A stretch of DNA of 64,000 nucleotides, taken from contig CAYTWH010000015.1 of the NCBI GenBank assembly GCA_964442075.1, positions 15,608 through 79,607 of the forward strand, given 5' to 3'. Shown piece after piece: positions 1 through 9,281 of this stretch (positions are counted from its first letter, which is position 1; each line of letters starts with the position of its first letter). The translations under genes and the position numbers were made by a program. This DNA is from CAYTAU01 sp964442075 (GTDB taxonomy: Bacteria > Bacteroidota > Bacteroidia > Bacteroidales > CAYTAU01). Under the pieces are notes generated by a model. The model ran no database searches and was not told the DNA's origin. It saw only the letters and a list, made by a program, of their open reading frames with translations.

Positions 1-713
1 CTATGGCAATTATCTCTACGTACATGCTTTGGAGAAGAGGCTATTTGAAAATTGTATGTAAAAAGGTATATGTCAAAGATGCCTTAATGTTTGGCATTCC
101 TCTTGTCCCCCATCAATTGGGAAGCTGGATAAGAAAAGGAGCAGTTATATTATTATTGGTAAGTTTAGTTGGACAAGCAGAAACAGGATTATATGATGTA
201 GGGTTTAAATTTGCATCTATTATGGTAATTCTTACAATGGCAATAAATAAAGCTTATCAGCCATATTTATTTAAAAAGCTAAAAGGTGAACCACAAGAAT
301 CTGAGAAAAGAAGAATGGTAAAATATACTTATTTGTATTTTATTTCACTGATTATCATAGCAGGTTTAATAACCATATTGTCACCATTACTAATCAGTTG
401 CTTTCTTAATAACACTTTTTATGAGTCATATAAATATATAGGATACCTGACTTTTTCTGCAGCTTTTCAAGGCATGTACTTTATGGTTGGGAGTTATATT
501 ATGTATGAAAAAAAGACAAAATATTTGGCATATGTAACATTTATTGTTTCAATAATTCATATTTCATTAGCCTTTTTCTTTATAAATAGGTTTGGTGCGA
601 TAGGTGCTGCTCAGGCTAGTCTAGTTGGATTCTTTTTATCATTTGTGTTTGTTTGGTTCTATAGCAATAAAGTTTATAGAATGCCATGGCTTAGTATTTT
701 TAAAAGACAATGA
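1..713 (+). CDS. Wzx-like polysaccharide flippase, C-terminal part (truncated by window edge)
   Basis: This is the last 236 residues of a polytopic membrane protein that probably flips lipid-linked glycan repeat units across the inner membrane. At least five hydrophobic helices are visible, along with the spacing typical of the C-terminal half of MOP/Wzx flippases, such as FGIPLVPHQLGSWI and GLYDVGFKFAS. Family members usually have 420-500 residues, so the N-terminal half should lie upstream of the window; the first ATG at position 3 is probably internal. The stop overlaps the next start (ATGA), which indicates translational coupling with the following glycosyltransferase-like gene. The family is assigned from membrane topology and sequence flavour, and the substrate cannot be inferred. 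Confidence 0.75.
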   Translation, partial: MAIISTYMLWRRGYLKIVCKKVYVKDALMFGIPLVPHQLGSWIRKGAVILLLVSLVGQAETGLYDVGFKFASIMVILTMAINKAYQPYLFKKLKGEPQESEKRRMVKYTYLYFISLIIIAGLITILSPLLISCFLNNTFYESYKYIGYLTFSAAFQGMYFMVGSYIMYEKKTKYLAYVTFIVSIIHISLAFFFINRFGAIGAAQASLVGFFLSFVFVWFYSNKVYRMPWLSIFKRQ

Positions 714-1894
714 AACATCTCGATAATATATTGTATGTGTACAATCAAGTCTTCACAGACAAGATTATTATAGATACCGTAAAAAGTAAATACGGTGAAA
801 ATATTTACAAAATATTGAAAATAATGATATTTCATACTGGTAGATGCTTTTTATACTTGTTCAAAAGCTCTATTAAACAAAATAATTATCCAAATATATT
901 TTTATATGCAACAACTGCAAATCAAATTAATTCCTTAAAACCTTTACAAAACTCTGAAACAGATTTTGTAAACATTAATCTTAGATTTTTATTATTTTAT
1001 AAAATAATATATTTCTTTCCTTTATTATTTAAAGTTATTAAGGAGAATAAAAGCGATAAAATTTCTATTTATTATAATGCACTTGGTAGGTTTGAAGAAA
1101 GTAAAAGAATTCTGAAAAGAATTAACCCAAAAATTGTTGTATTTGCAAATGATATCAATGCAAGTTTTAGAGCAATGATGTACGCTGCAAAGGAATTAGG
1201 GATAAAAACATATTATTTTCAACATGCATCTGTTTCAAAATATTTTCCTCCTTTAGAATTTGATGTGTCATTTCTTGAAGGTAAAGATTCACTATGTAAG
1301 TATAAAGAAAAGGGAATTTATGGCAAAGTAGAACTTATTGGAATGATAAAATTTAACAATAAAATGCATATAAAGAATATTGAAAAAAAAGTTAAAACAA
1401 TAGGTGTTGCATTTAATTCACTAGATGACATATCACTCGTAAAACACTTGTTGTCTGAAATTAATAAGAAATTCAAAGATATTACCATATATGTTCGGCC
1501 ACATCCAAGAGATATGCGAAAATATAAATTTGATGATGTCTTGCTATCAAATTCAAAACATGAAGATTCATTTTCATTTTTACAAAAAATTGATTTATTA
1601 ATTGCTAGCGATTCTTCTATTCATCTTGAAGCTGCCTTAATGAATGTTGTTCCAGTATACTATTTGCTACACAATGGAGTCTATATTGATTATTATGGGT
1701 ATAACAAACACAGTCTAAACTATTTTGCAGAGAACATAGAGCTTTTAATAAAATTCCTTGAAGATCAACAAAAAAGTAAATCAGAGGTATTTGACAAAAC
1801 TAATTTCTTTGTAGAACCAGTTTCAATAGAAGAAAGACAAGAAATAATGTCAAGGCATGGCCTTTCTGTCAATTATGATTGGACTAAAAAGTGA
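710..1894 (+). CDS. GT-B-like polysaccharide biosynthesis protein
   Basis: This is a 394-residue soluble protein of the capsule/teichoic-acid type GT-B fold. The C-terminal half holds the recognisable features: IYVRPHPRD at about residue 260, then IASDSSIHLEAALMNVVPVYY, which resembles the nucleotide-sugar-binding half of CDP-glycerol or capsule glycosyltransferases. YYFQHASVSKYFPP at about residue 170 is also typical of these families. No signal peptide or membrane helix is evident. It overlaps the flippase by four bases and so belongs to the same glycan operon. A role as a glycosyl- or phosphosugar transferase is inferred; donor and acceptor are unknown. Confidence 0.6.
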   Translation: MKHLDNILYVYNQVFTDKIIIDTVKSKYGENIYKILKIMIFHTGRCFLYLFKSSIKQNNYPNIFLYATTANQINSLKPLQNSETDFVNINLRFLLFYKIIYFFPLLFKVIKENKSDKISIYYNALGRFEESKRILKRINPKIVVFANDINASFRAMMYAAKELGIKTYYFQHASVSKYFPPLEFDVSFLEGKDSLCKYKEKGIYGKVELIGMIKFNNKMHIKNIEKKVKTIGVAFNSLDDISLVKHLLSEINKKFKDITIYVRPHPRDMRKYKFDDVLLSNSKHEDSFSFLQKIDLLIASDSSIHLEAALMNVVPVYYLLHNGVYIDYYGYNKHSLNYFAENIELLIKFLEDQQKSKSEVFDKTNFFVEPVSIEERQEIMSRHGLSVNYDWTKK

Positions 1895-1970
1895 TTTCAT
1901 TTAATATTTAACTTGTAATTATATTGTTTGAATATAATTTTTTCTCGTATTATTTATACTTTCAAATTAA

Positions 1971-3395
1971 ATGAATAATAATAAGATTTGGAATATTAAT
2001 ATTGTTTTTTATGGCATTCTTTTTTATGCAGTTACAATAATTTTGGCATATGCTTTTCTCCCTAAAGCAATTATTGGGTTTGAATGGATTTTATTTCAAT
2101 TTTTAATTATAATCTTTTTCTTTATAGGTATTTATTTATTTCAAAATTTACAATTTAAAATCACTGAAAGAAGTTTTATTAATAGAATATTCTTCTTTAG
2201 CATTGTAATTAAAAGCATTACCGTTTTTATAAACTATTATGTTTTTATATTGTATAATGGCGAACCTTTTAATGTTATAAGTGATCCTGTAGAATATCAT
2301 GAAGAAGCACAATTACTGGCTTCCTTTTTTAAACAAGGCAATTTCGATTTTTTAACTATAATTCCGAGAGAAGATATATCTGATATGGGTGGAGTAATAT
2401 ATTATGCCTTAACATCTATGTTTACAAGTAGTAGTATATTTAATATTATAATAGGTAGATTATTTAATGTGCTTTTTGCAAGTATAACTTTAGTTTTATT
2501 TTATAAAACATTAAAGATATTTACTGCAATAAATATTGCACGTATTTCTACTATCATATTCCTTTTCTTTCCAATATTCACCTTATATTCAGGAACACAT
2601 CTAAAAGAAACTATTTTAATATTTATAATAATTAATGCGATTTATTTATCACATAAGATTATCACATTGAAAAAATACAATATTCTAAATATCTTTTATT
2701 TAACATTCTTAATTATTTCAATATTTTTCTTTCGTACAACCTTGGCATATGTTTTTTTATTATCAATTTTAGCTTATATAGGTGTGAACATGGCTAAAAT
2801 ATTTAATTTAAGCTTTATATTATTATTAGTAACATTTACAATTGCTTTCACACTGGCGTATCAATCTCTTATAAAGGATGATACGGAAATGTTTTTAGAT
2901 AAAAGTGATAATTATTCTGAAATAGTAGTAACTTCTAATGAAAACAGAAGAGGGGTTAAAAGTGGTATAGGCAAATATTTCACAACACCCTTTATGCTGG
3001 TAGCTTCAATTCCAGCACCAATTCCAACATTAATTAAAAATGAACATGAAAGATCCGATGCTCAATTTGGAAACAATGCATTATTATCCACATCAATTCT
3101 TAAAATATTTATTTCATTTTGGACTATCATTGGTTTATTCTTTTTAATTAAAAAAGACTTTAAGAAAAACAGTTTTAGCATTATATTTTTTCTCTCTTAT
3201 ACTTTATTACTAGCAGTGTCAGGGCTGAGTTTTAAAATTAGATATGTTCTGCCAATTATCCCATTCTACTTTTACTTTGCTGCAAATGGATTAGTCTATT
3301 TAAAAAAATATAAAATAGGATTTGTATTATTTCTCACTTTACTAACAGTGGTTATAACATATTATAATATTTCAAAATTGTCCGCAAGTTTTTAA
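1971..3395 (+). CDS. Polytopic membrane protein, GT39-like glycosyltransferase or Wzy-type polymerase
   Basis: This 474-residue protein has about ten hydrophobic helices and a large polar loop between roughly residues 300 and 365. After the second or third helix comes an acidic loop, SDPVEYHEEAQLLASFF, whose placement resembles the first periplasmic loop of lipid-linked-sugar glycosyltransferases (GT39/PMT-like). The overall layout, with a large late loop, would also fit an O-antigen polymerase. Given its position between a flippase, glycosyltransferases and an acyltransferase, one of these two roles is likely. I cannot separate them by reading alone. Confidence 0.5.
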   Translation: MNNNKIWNINIVFYGILFYAVTIILAYAFLPKAIIGFEWILFQFLIIIFFFIGIYLFQNLQFKITERSFINRIFFFSIVIKSITVFINYYVFILYNGEPFNVISDPVEYHEEAQLLASFFKQGNFDFLTIIPREDISDMGGVIYYALTSMFTSSSIFNIIIGRLFNVLFASITLVLFYKTLKIFTAINIARISTIIFLFFPIFTLYSGTHLKETILIFIIINAIYLSHKIITLKKYNILNIFYLTFLIISIFFFRTTLAYVFLLSILAYIGVNMAKIFNLSFILLLVTFTIAFTLAYQSLIKDDTEMFLDKSDNYSEIVVTSNENRRGVKSGIGKYFTTPFMLVASIPAPIPTLIKNEHERSDAQFGNNALLSTSILKIFISFWTIIGLFFLIKKDFKKNSFSIIFFLSYTLLLAVSGLSFKIRYVLPIIPFYFYFAANGLVYLKKYKIGFVLFLTLLTVVITYYNISKLSASF

Positions 3396-3470
3396 ATAAA
3401 ACTACTCCAGAAGATAAAACAACAAAGAAAAGAAATAAAATTATATGTTGATTAAATTATCTTTTAACTA

Positions 3471-4931
3471 ATGCTATTTAATTCAATTGAATTTGCAATT
3501 TTTCTGCCAATAAGTTTTTTAGTGTTTTGGTTTCTATTGCCCAGAAAATCTGTTAATTATCAAAACTTATTCATTCTATCTATAAGTTATCTTTTTTATG
3601 GATGGTGGGATTATCGGTTTTTATCTTTAATCATTATTAGCTCTTCTGCTGATTTCTTTATTGGCAAAGCAATATCGAATAACTCAAAATCAACTCAAAG
3701 AAAACTTTTACTTTTCTTAAGTATTTTGATAAACCTAGGATTGTTAGGTTTCTTTAAATACTATAATTTCTTTGTTGATTCATTTATTGATCTCTCAAAT
3801 AGTTTAGGATTACATGCTCATCCCCGTACCTTAAATATTATATTACCTGTCGGTATTAGTTTTTATACTTTTCAAACATTAAGTTATACAATTGACATCT
3901 ATCGAAAAAGGTTTAAACCAACAAATAATTGGATTGCATTCTTTGCTTTTGTTAGTTTCTTTCCACAGTTAGTAGCAGGCCCAATTGAAAGAGCTTCAAA
4001 TTTATTACCGCAATTTTATAAGATTACCAAATTTGATTACAAAGTTGCTATAAGTGGGATGAGAATTATATTATGGGGACTATTTAAGAAAATTATTATT
4101 GCAGACACCTGTGCATCAATTGTTGATGTTATTTTTGAACATTATACAGGGTTTAATGGAAGTGCTTTGTTGCTAGGCGCATTTTTCTTTGCATTTCAAA
4201 TTTATGGTGATTTTTCAGGTTATTCAGATATTGCAATTGGAACGGCAAAACTTTTTGGTTTTAATCTGAATATTAATTTTAATTTGCCTTATTTTTCTCG
4301 AAATATAGGAGAATTTTGGCACAGATGGCACATTTCATTATCTACTTGGTTTAAGGATTATGTTTACTTTCCTTTGGGAGGCTCAAAAGTGCCTAAATTA
4401 AAGCAGGTTAGGAATATATTAATAACATTTACCGTAAGTGGATTATGGCATGGTGCAAACTGGACTTTTGTTGCTTGGGGATTTCTTAATGGACTATATT
4501 ATTTTCCATTAATCTTTTTCAAGAAAAATAAGAACCTAACATCAGTTATTGCCGAAAATTCTATTTTACCATCAATTAAAGAATTATTTCAACTATTCTT
4601 GACTTTTTCTTTAACACTAATCGCTTGGATATTTTTTAGGTCGGATAGTATTACAGATGCATTTAATTATTTAAGAATTATTTTCTCCGAAAGCTTATTC
4701 CAAAACCCTTTACCACTTTTACGTGGAAAAGGAATTACCGATTCATTGATTGATGGAAGTATAGCTATTATTATTTTACTTATTTTTGAATGGGTAAATA
4801 GAAAAAAGGATTTTCCTTTTTATTTAGATAAATTGCCAAAAATAATTCGATGGATAATCTATTGGTTAATTGCTTTTTTCATGTTGTTCTACTTTGGAGA
4901 AGAAAAAACATTTATTTATTTTCAATTTTAG
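3471..4931 (+). CDS. MBOAT family membrane-bound O-acyltransferase (AlgI-like)
   Basis: This is a 486-residue polytopic protein of the MBOAT family, close in layout to AlgI, which moves acyl groups across the inner membrane for polysaccharide O-acetylation. Diagnostic features are the start MLFNSIEFAIFLP, VAGPIERA near residue 168, GEFWHRWHISLSTWFKDYVY near 280, and the catalytic-type His327 in SGLWHGANWTF. The length is normal for the family. The next gene encodes an SGNH-type protein, the usual periplasmic partner, so the pair probably acetylates the glycan made by this cluster. Family assignment is secure; substrate is inferred. Confidence 0.92.
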   Translation: MLFNSIEFAIFLPISFLVFWFLLPRKSVNYQNLFILSISYLFYGWWDYRFLSLIIISSSADFFIGKAISNNSKSTQRKLLLFLSILINLGLLGFFKYYNFFVDSFIDLSNSLGLHAHPRTLNIILPVGISFYTFQTLSYTIDIYRKRFKPTNNWIAFFAFVSFFPQLVAGPIERASNLLPQFYKITKFDYKVAISGMRIILWGLFKKIIIADTCASIVDVIFEHYTGFNGSALLLGAFFFAFQIYGDFSGYSDIAIGTAKLFGFNLNINFNLPYFSRNIGEFWHRWHISLSTWFKDYVYFPLGGSKVPKLKQVRNILITFTVSGLWHGANWTFVAWGFLNGLYYFPLIFFKKNKNLTSVIAENSILPSIKELFQLFLTFSLTLIAWIFFRSDSITDAFNYLRIIFSESLFQNPLPLLRGKGITDSLIDGSIAIIILLIFEWVNRKKDFPFYLDKLPKIIRWIIYWLIAFFMLFYFGEEKTFIYFQF

Positions 4932-4972
4932 TATTTGATATTTTATTAATAAATAAATTAGTTCTTCTATAA

Positions 4973-5917
4973 ATGAAAAAATATTTAATAAACATATCAC
5001 TATTTACAATCCCTTTTATTCTTTATTTCTTTATCATATTGTCTGTTGACCCATTTAATTATTTTAACATTTCAAAAATTATTTCATATGATTTAAAAAA
5101 TGAGATTTCAAATAAAACACATTATCAACTTTGGAAAATATTAGATTTTGAGAATAATCCTTCCCCCAATATTGTTCTTGGCGATTCTAGAGCAGCCCGT
5201 TTAACTTCGGAATTGCTATTAGAATTAACGGGGAAAGAATACAAAAATTTAGCTTATGGTGGTGGATATCTCAAGGAAGCCATTGAGACTTTTTGGTTGG
5301 CTGATGAAAAAGTAAAACTCAAAAATGTATACATGGGTGTAAATTTCAACTTGTATAGTGATAATGAGTTGAGAAACTTAGTGCAGGATGTTAAATCAAT
5401 TAAGAAAAATCCATTCAATTATGTTTTTAATAAAATTACTTTTAAAGCACTATACCGTATTTTATATTCGCTTATAACAAATAATGAGAAAGATTATGAG
5501 AAACCACAAATGAATAAAGAGGATTTTTGGAAATATCAGCTTACAACAACAACAAAAAGATATTACTCAAACTATAAATATCCTGAAAAACTTTACCGTG
5601 AAATGCAAAATATTGCAGAATATTGCAATATAAATGAGATTAAGCTAGTTATTTTTATAGCTCCCACTCATACCGACTTACAAGAAGAAATAAATAAATA
5701 TGACTTATACACAGATTATAAAAAGTTTCTCTATGATATGATTTCACTTAATGTTACAGTTTTTAATTTCAATATAAAAAATGAATTTAATAAAGACACA
5801 GCCATGTATGGTGATCCTTTTCATCTATATGATTATACTCCAATTGTAAAAGAATTATTTTTAGAAACTGATTCCTTGGAATATGGTGAAATTATTTCCT
5901 ATGCAAAAAATTATTAA
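4973..5917 (+). CDS. SGNH-hydrolase-like protein paired with MBOAT acyltransferase
   Basis: This 314-residue protein has one N-terminal membrane anchor (about residues 5-24) and a periplasmic domain. NIVLGDSRAARL places a GDSR nucleophile block with Ser72. YGDPFHLYDYT supplies a DxxH-type block, Asp281 and His284, so the catalytic layout of an SGNH/GDSL or AlgJ/AlgX-like acyltransferase is present. It lies 41 bases after the MBOAT gene. Inferred role: accepting the acyl group from the MBOAT protein and transferring it to the polysaccharide. No further domain is recognised. Confidence 0.6.
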   Translation: MKKYLINISLFTIPFILYFFIILSVDPFNYFNISKIISYDLKNEISNKTHYQLWKILDFENNPSPNIVLGDSRAARLTSELLLELTGKEYKNLAYGGGYLKEAIETFWLADEKVKLKNVYMGVNFNLYSDNELRNLVQDVKSIKKNPFNYVFNKITFKALYRILYSLITNNEKDYEKPQMNKEDFWKYQLTTTTKRYYSNYKYPEKLYREMQNIAEYCNINEIKLVIFIAPTHTDLQEEINKYDLYTDYKKFLYDMISLNVTVFNFNIKNEFNKDTAMYGDPFHLYDYTPIVKELFLETDSLEYGEIISYAKNY

Positions 5918-5998
5918 AATTCAATAAATAGATAATAGTGTATAAGTTCAACTTAGAAATTATGAATATTAATTCAAAAGTAATAACAATTACAATAA

Positions 5999-7129
5999 AT
6001 GAATAGAACCTACAATACTATATTAATGGCTGATACCTCAGACATTTACCATGATGGCAGGATATTGAAAGAAGCAAAATCTTTAGAAAGAAATGGATAT
6101 AAAATAAAAATTTTCGGTTTTCATAATATATCATCTTCAAAGGCAATATATAATTTTAAAATTAAGACTTTACTTATCGTTTCTCGTAAATATCGGATTC
6201 TAAGGAATATAAATATCATCCTAAATATTTTATTAATAAACTTTAAAATTTTATTTAACAGAGCGAAATTTTACCATTCTCATAATACAATGTTTTTACC
6301 AGGGATGTATATTGCAAGCAAAATATATAATGGCAAATTCATTTATGATAGTCATGAGGTTCAATGGGAAGCAAGTTCCACAGCCAGAAGACTTGAAAAT
6401 TGGTTTATTCATAAAGCGGACAAAATAATTAATGTTTCAGAAGGAAGGGCAAATGAGCAGGCTAAAAGATTTAATTTAAACAAAGAGGATATTACCATAA
6501 TTTCAAATTATCCTGAAATACCAGAATCACTAAACAACATTAGTAAAACTAAAAACAATGGTAAATTGAGGTTTATTTATAGTGGTGGGTTTAATTTAGG
6601 TACTAACAAACTTGACAATTTCTTGGATGCGATAAAATCTTTTGATAATTGTGAGTTTATATTAATGGCATTTGGATATGGTGTGAGTCACCAAAAAATC
6701 ATTGATCAAATACATAAAAATAAACAGGAAAAACAAGTTCGTTTTATTCCATTGGTAAAACCAAATGAAGTAATAAATGCTATTGAGGAATATGATATAG
6801 CAGTAAATATGATCTATAACTGGAATGATTCAATTTCTTTGAAATATCACGGAATCAATAAAATGTATGAATATTTAATGGCAGGCCTTCCTATTTTGTG
6901 TTCTGATTTAGCTTCTTTTGTTTCAGATTTTGAGAATCATGGAGTTGGAAAAGCAGTTAATCCAGTTGACCAAGAATCTATTAAAGAAGGTATTGAATAT
7001 TTCATAAAGCACAAAGAGCATATTTTTGAGATGAAACAAAAAGCAAGAGATTTAGCATTGAAAGAATTTAATTGGAATACTCAAGATCAAAAATTAATTG
7101 ATTTATATAATAATTTACAGAATAAATAG
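5999..7129 (+). CDS. Glycosyltransferase family 4-like protein
   Basis: This is a 376-residue GT-B glycosyltransferase. The N-terminal domain shows DTSDIYHDGRILKEAKSLE and KFIYDSHEVQWEA, the Asp-Ser-His-Glu element seen in many GT4-like enzymes. The C-terminal domain shows RFIYSGGFN, IRFIPLVKP-like strands and KMYEYLMAGLPILCSDL, where the acidic residue before the loop contacts the nucleotide sugar. It is cytoplasmic, with no signal peptide. Only three bases separate its stop from the next start, so it is probably co-transcribed with the bi-domain dehydrogenase gene. Linkage and sugar are unknown. Confidence 0.82.
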   Translation: MNRTYNTILMADTSDIYHDGRILKEAKSLERNGYKIKIFGFHNISSSKAIYNFKIKTLLIVSRKYRILRNINIILNILLINFKILFNRAKFYHSHNTMFLPGMYIASKIYNGKFIYDSHEVQWEASSTARRLENWFIHKADKIINVSEGRANEQAKRFNLNKEDITIISNYPEIPESLNNISKTKNNGKLRFIYSGGFNLGTNKLDNFLDAIKSFDNCEFILMAFGYGVSHQKIIDQIHKNKQEKQVRFIPLVKPNEVINAIEEYDIAVNMIYNWNDSISLKYHGINKMYEYLMAGLPILCSDLASFVSDFENHGVGKAVNPVDQESIKEGIEYFIKHKEHIFEMKQKARDLALKEFNWNTQDQKLIDLYNNLQNK

Positions 7130-7132
7130 TAT

Positions 7133-9280
7133 ATGAAACAACTTACACAAAAACTCCGGTCAGGAGATATGACTATACAAGAATTACCTATTCCTCAAAT
7201 CGGAAAGGGTATGGTTTTGATTCAAAACCACTATTCACTCATTAGCGCAGGAACAGAGGGCTCAACTGTTCAAACTGCTCGTAAAAGCTTAATTGGTAAA
7301 GCAAAAGAGAGACCTCAACAAGTTAAACAGGTGATTGATGTACTTAAGAAACAAGGTCCAGTACAAACATATCGTGCAGTTATGAAGAAATTAGATGCAT
7401 ATTCACCCTTAGGATATAGTTGTGCAGGTATAGTGATTGCAATAGGTGAAGCAGTCTCAGAATTTCAAATTGGAGATAAAGTTGCATGTGCAGGCCTTGG
7501 GTATGCAAACCATGCAGAATTAGTTGCAGTACCCGTTAATTTAACTGTAAAACTTGATAAGGAAACCGATTTAAAACAGGCTAGTTATAATACCTTAGGT
7601 GCAATAGCAATGCAAGGAATACGACAAGCTGATATGCGATTAGGAGAAAATTGTGTTGTTATTGGTATGGGGCTTTTAGGTCAATTAACCTGTTTAATGT
7701 TGAGGGCATCTGGTGTATATGTTATTGGTATTGATATTGATGAGTCGGCAGTTAAAACTGCTAAAGAATATGCAGCAGACAAGGCTTTCAATCGTAATAC
7801 TCCCGGATTAGAAGAAAAAATCATGGAATTAACAAATGGGGAAGGAACTGATTCTGTGATTATTGCCGCTGCCACATCTAGTACTGACCCAGTTAATTTT
7901 GCAGGAGCAATAACGCGTAAAAAAGGAAAAGTCATTATTCTTGGTGCAGTTCCCACTGGCTTTGAAAGAGATCCACACTGGTATAAAAAAGAGTTGGAGT
8001 TGAAAATGGCTTGTTCATATGGTCCTGGAAGGTATGACTTTGGTTATGAAGAAAAAGGAATAGATTATCCATACGCTTATGTCCGTTGGACAGAAAAAAG
8101 AAATATGCAGGCATTTCAAGAGTTGATACATGCAGGCAAAATTAACATCGATTATTTGACATCACATGAATTCCAATTTGAAGACACACCAAAAGCTTAT
8201 GATATTATAGCTGATAAAACAGAATCATATCTTGGAATTATTTTAAAATATGATGTTTCAAAAAAACATTCATTTTTAAATTCATTTCAAATCAACCCAC
8301 CAAAACCACAAGGGAAAATAAATATTGGGTTTATTGGTGCTGGCAGTTACGCTCAAAGCAATCTTCTTCCAAATATTTCCTTAAATGATAAAGATATTGT
8401 CAATAAAGCTGTGTTTACAAATAATGGTACGACCTCGAAAAGAGTAGCTGAAAAATTTAACTTTCAGTTATGTACTGACGATGAAAAGGAAATCTTCAAT
8501 CCAAGTATTGACACTGTTTTTATAGCAACACGACATGACTCCCATGCCAAATATGTTATCAAAGCATTGCAAAACAACCAGAATGTTTTTGTGGAAAAAC
8601 CAATATGCCTTAAATCATTTGAATTAGAAGAAATTGAGAAAGTTTATTCTGAAGTTAACCGTCCAGTAAATTTGATGATTGGGTTTAACAGAAGATTCTC
8701 TCCACTTTCTTCAATTCTTAAGAAAAAAATTGGTGAAGGTCCAATGACAATGATATACCGGATAAATGCTGGTAAAATACCAAAAGATACATGGATACAA
8801 GACATTGAGATTGGAGGAGGAAGGATAATTGGTGAAGCATGTCATTTTATTGATTATCTGACTTGGTTAAATGGGAGTTTACCTATTGGTGTTTATGCAA
8901 CTGTTTTACCTGATTCGGAAGGTTTAAATGATACTGTAAATATGAATATAACTTTTGAAAATGGCTCAACAGGAATAATTGCCTATTATGCCAATGGTTC
9001 AAAAGAACTTTCAAAGGAATATATTGAGGTCTATCGGGCAGGGGCATCAGCAGTTCTTACTGATTTTAAAAGCCTGAAAGTATATAGTAAAGGGAAACCA
9101 TACAAAAAAAAGTTGTTAAATCAGAATAAAGGACAGGCTGTAATGGTTGAAAAATACCTTTCATCAATTAAGTCAGGCAAGTTGTCCCCTATTCTTTTTA
9201 AGGAAATTGTTACTGTAACAAAAACTACTTTTGCTGTGTTAAAATCAATCTCACAACAAGAATTTATCAAGATTGATTAA
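7133..9280 (+). CDS. Bi-domain oxidoreductase: zinc-type alcohol dehydrogenase fused to Gfo/Idh/MocA
   Basis: This 715-residue fusion carries two complete NAD(P)-binding modules. Residues 1 to about 355 form a medium-chain alcohol-dehydrogenase-like domain: LISAGTEGSTV at the N-terminus, YSPLGYSCAGIVIAIG, and the nucleotide fold VVIGMGLLGQLTCLM. Residues from about 395 onward form a Gfo/Idh/MocA domain with INIGFIGAGSYAQSNLLPN, the FVEKPICL catalytic-lysine motif near 487, and IGFNRRFSPL. The fusion recurs in bacterial polysaccharide clusters, where it presumably oxidises or reduces a nucleotide or lipid-linked sugar. It is followed by an (alpha/alpha)6-barrel protein and a DUF354 protein with overlapping or near-overlapping boundaries. 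Substrate not known. Confidence 0.88.
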   Translation: MKQLTQKLRSGDMTIQELPIPQIGKGMVLIQNHYSLISAGTEGSTVQTARKSLIGKAKERPQQVKQVIDVLKKQGPVQTYRAVMKKLDAYSPLGYSCAGIVIAIGEAVSEFQIGDKVACAGLGYANHAELVAVPVNLTVKLDKETDLKQASYNTLGAIAMQGIRQADMRLGENCVVIGMGLLGQLTCLMLRASGVYVIGIDIDESAVKTAKEYAADKAFNRNTPGLEEKIMELTNGEGTDSVIIAAATSSTDPVNFAGAITRKKGKVIILGAVPTGFERDPHWYKKELELKMACSYGPGRYDFGYEEKGIDYPYAYVRWTEKRNMQAFQELIHAGKINIDYLTSHEFQFEDTPKAYDIIADKTESYLGIILKYDVSKKHSFLNSFQINPPKPQGKINIGFIGAGSYAQSNLLPNISLNDKDIVNKAVFTNNGTTSKRVAEKFNFQLCTDDEKEIFNPSIDTVFIATRHDSHAKYVIKALQNNQNVFVEKPICLKSFELEEIEKVYSEVNRPVNLMIGFNRRFSPLSSILKKKIGEGPMTMIYRINAGKIPKDTWIQDIEIGGGRIIGEACHFIDYLTWLNGSLPIGVYATVLPDSEGLNDTVNMNITFENGSTGIIAYYANGSKELSKEYIEVYRAGASAVLTDFKSLKVYSKGKPYKKKLLNQNKGQAVMVEKYLSSIKSGKLSPILFKEIVTVTKTTFAVLKSISQQEFIKID

Positions 9281-9281
9281 A

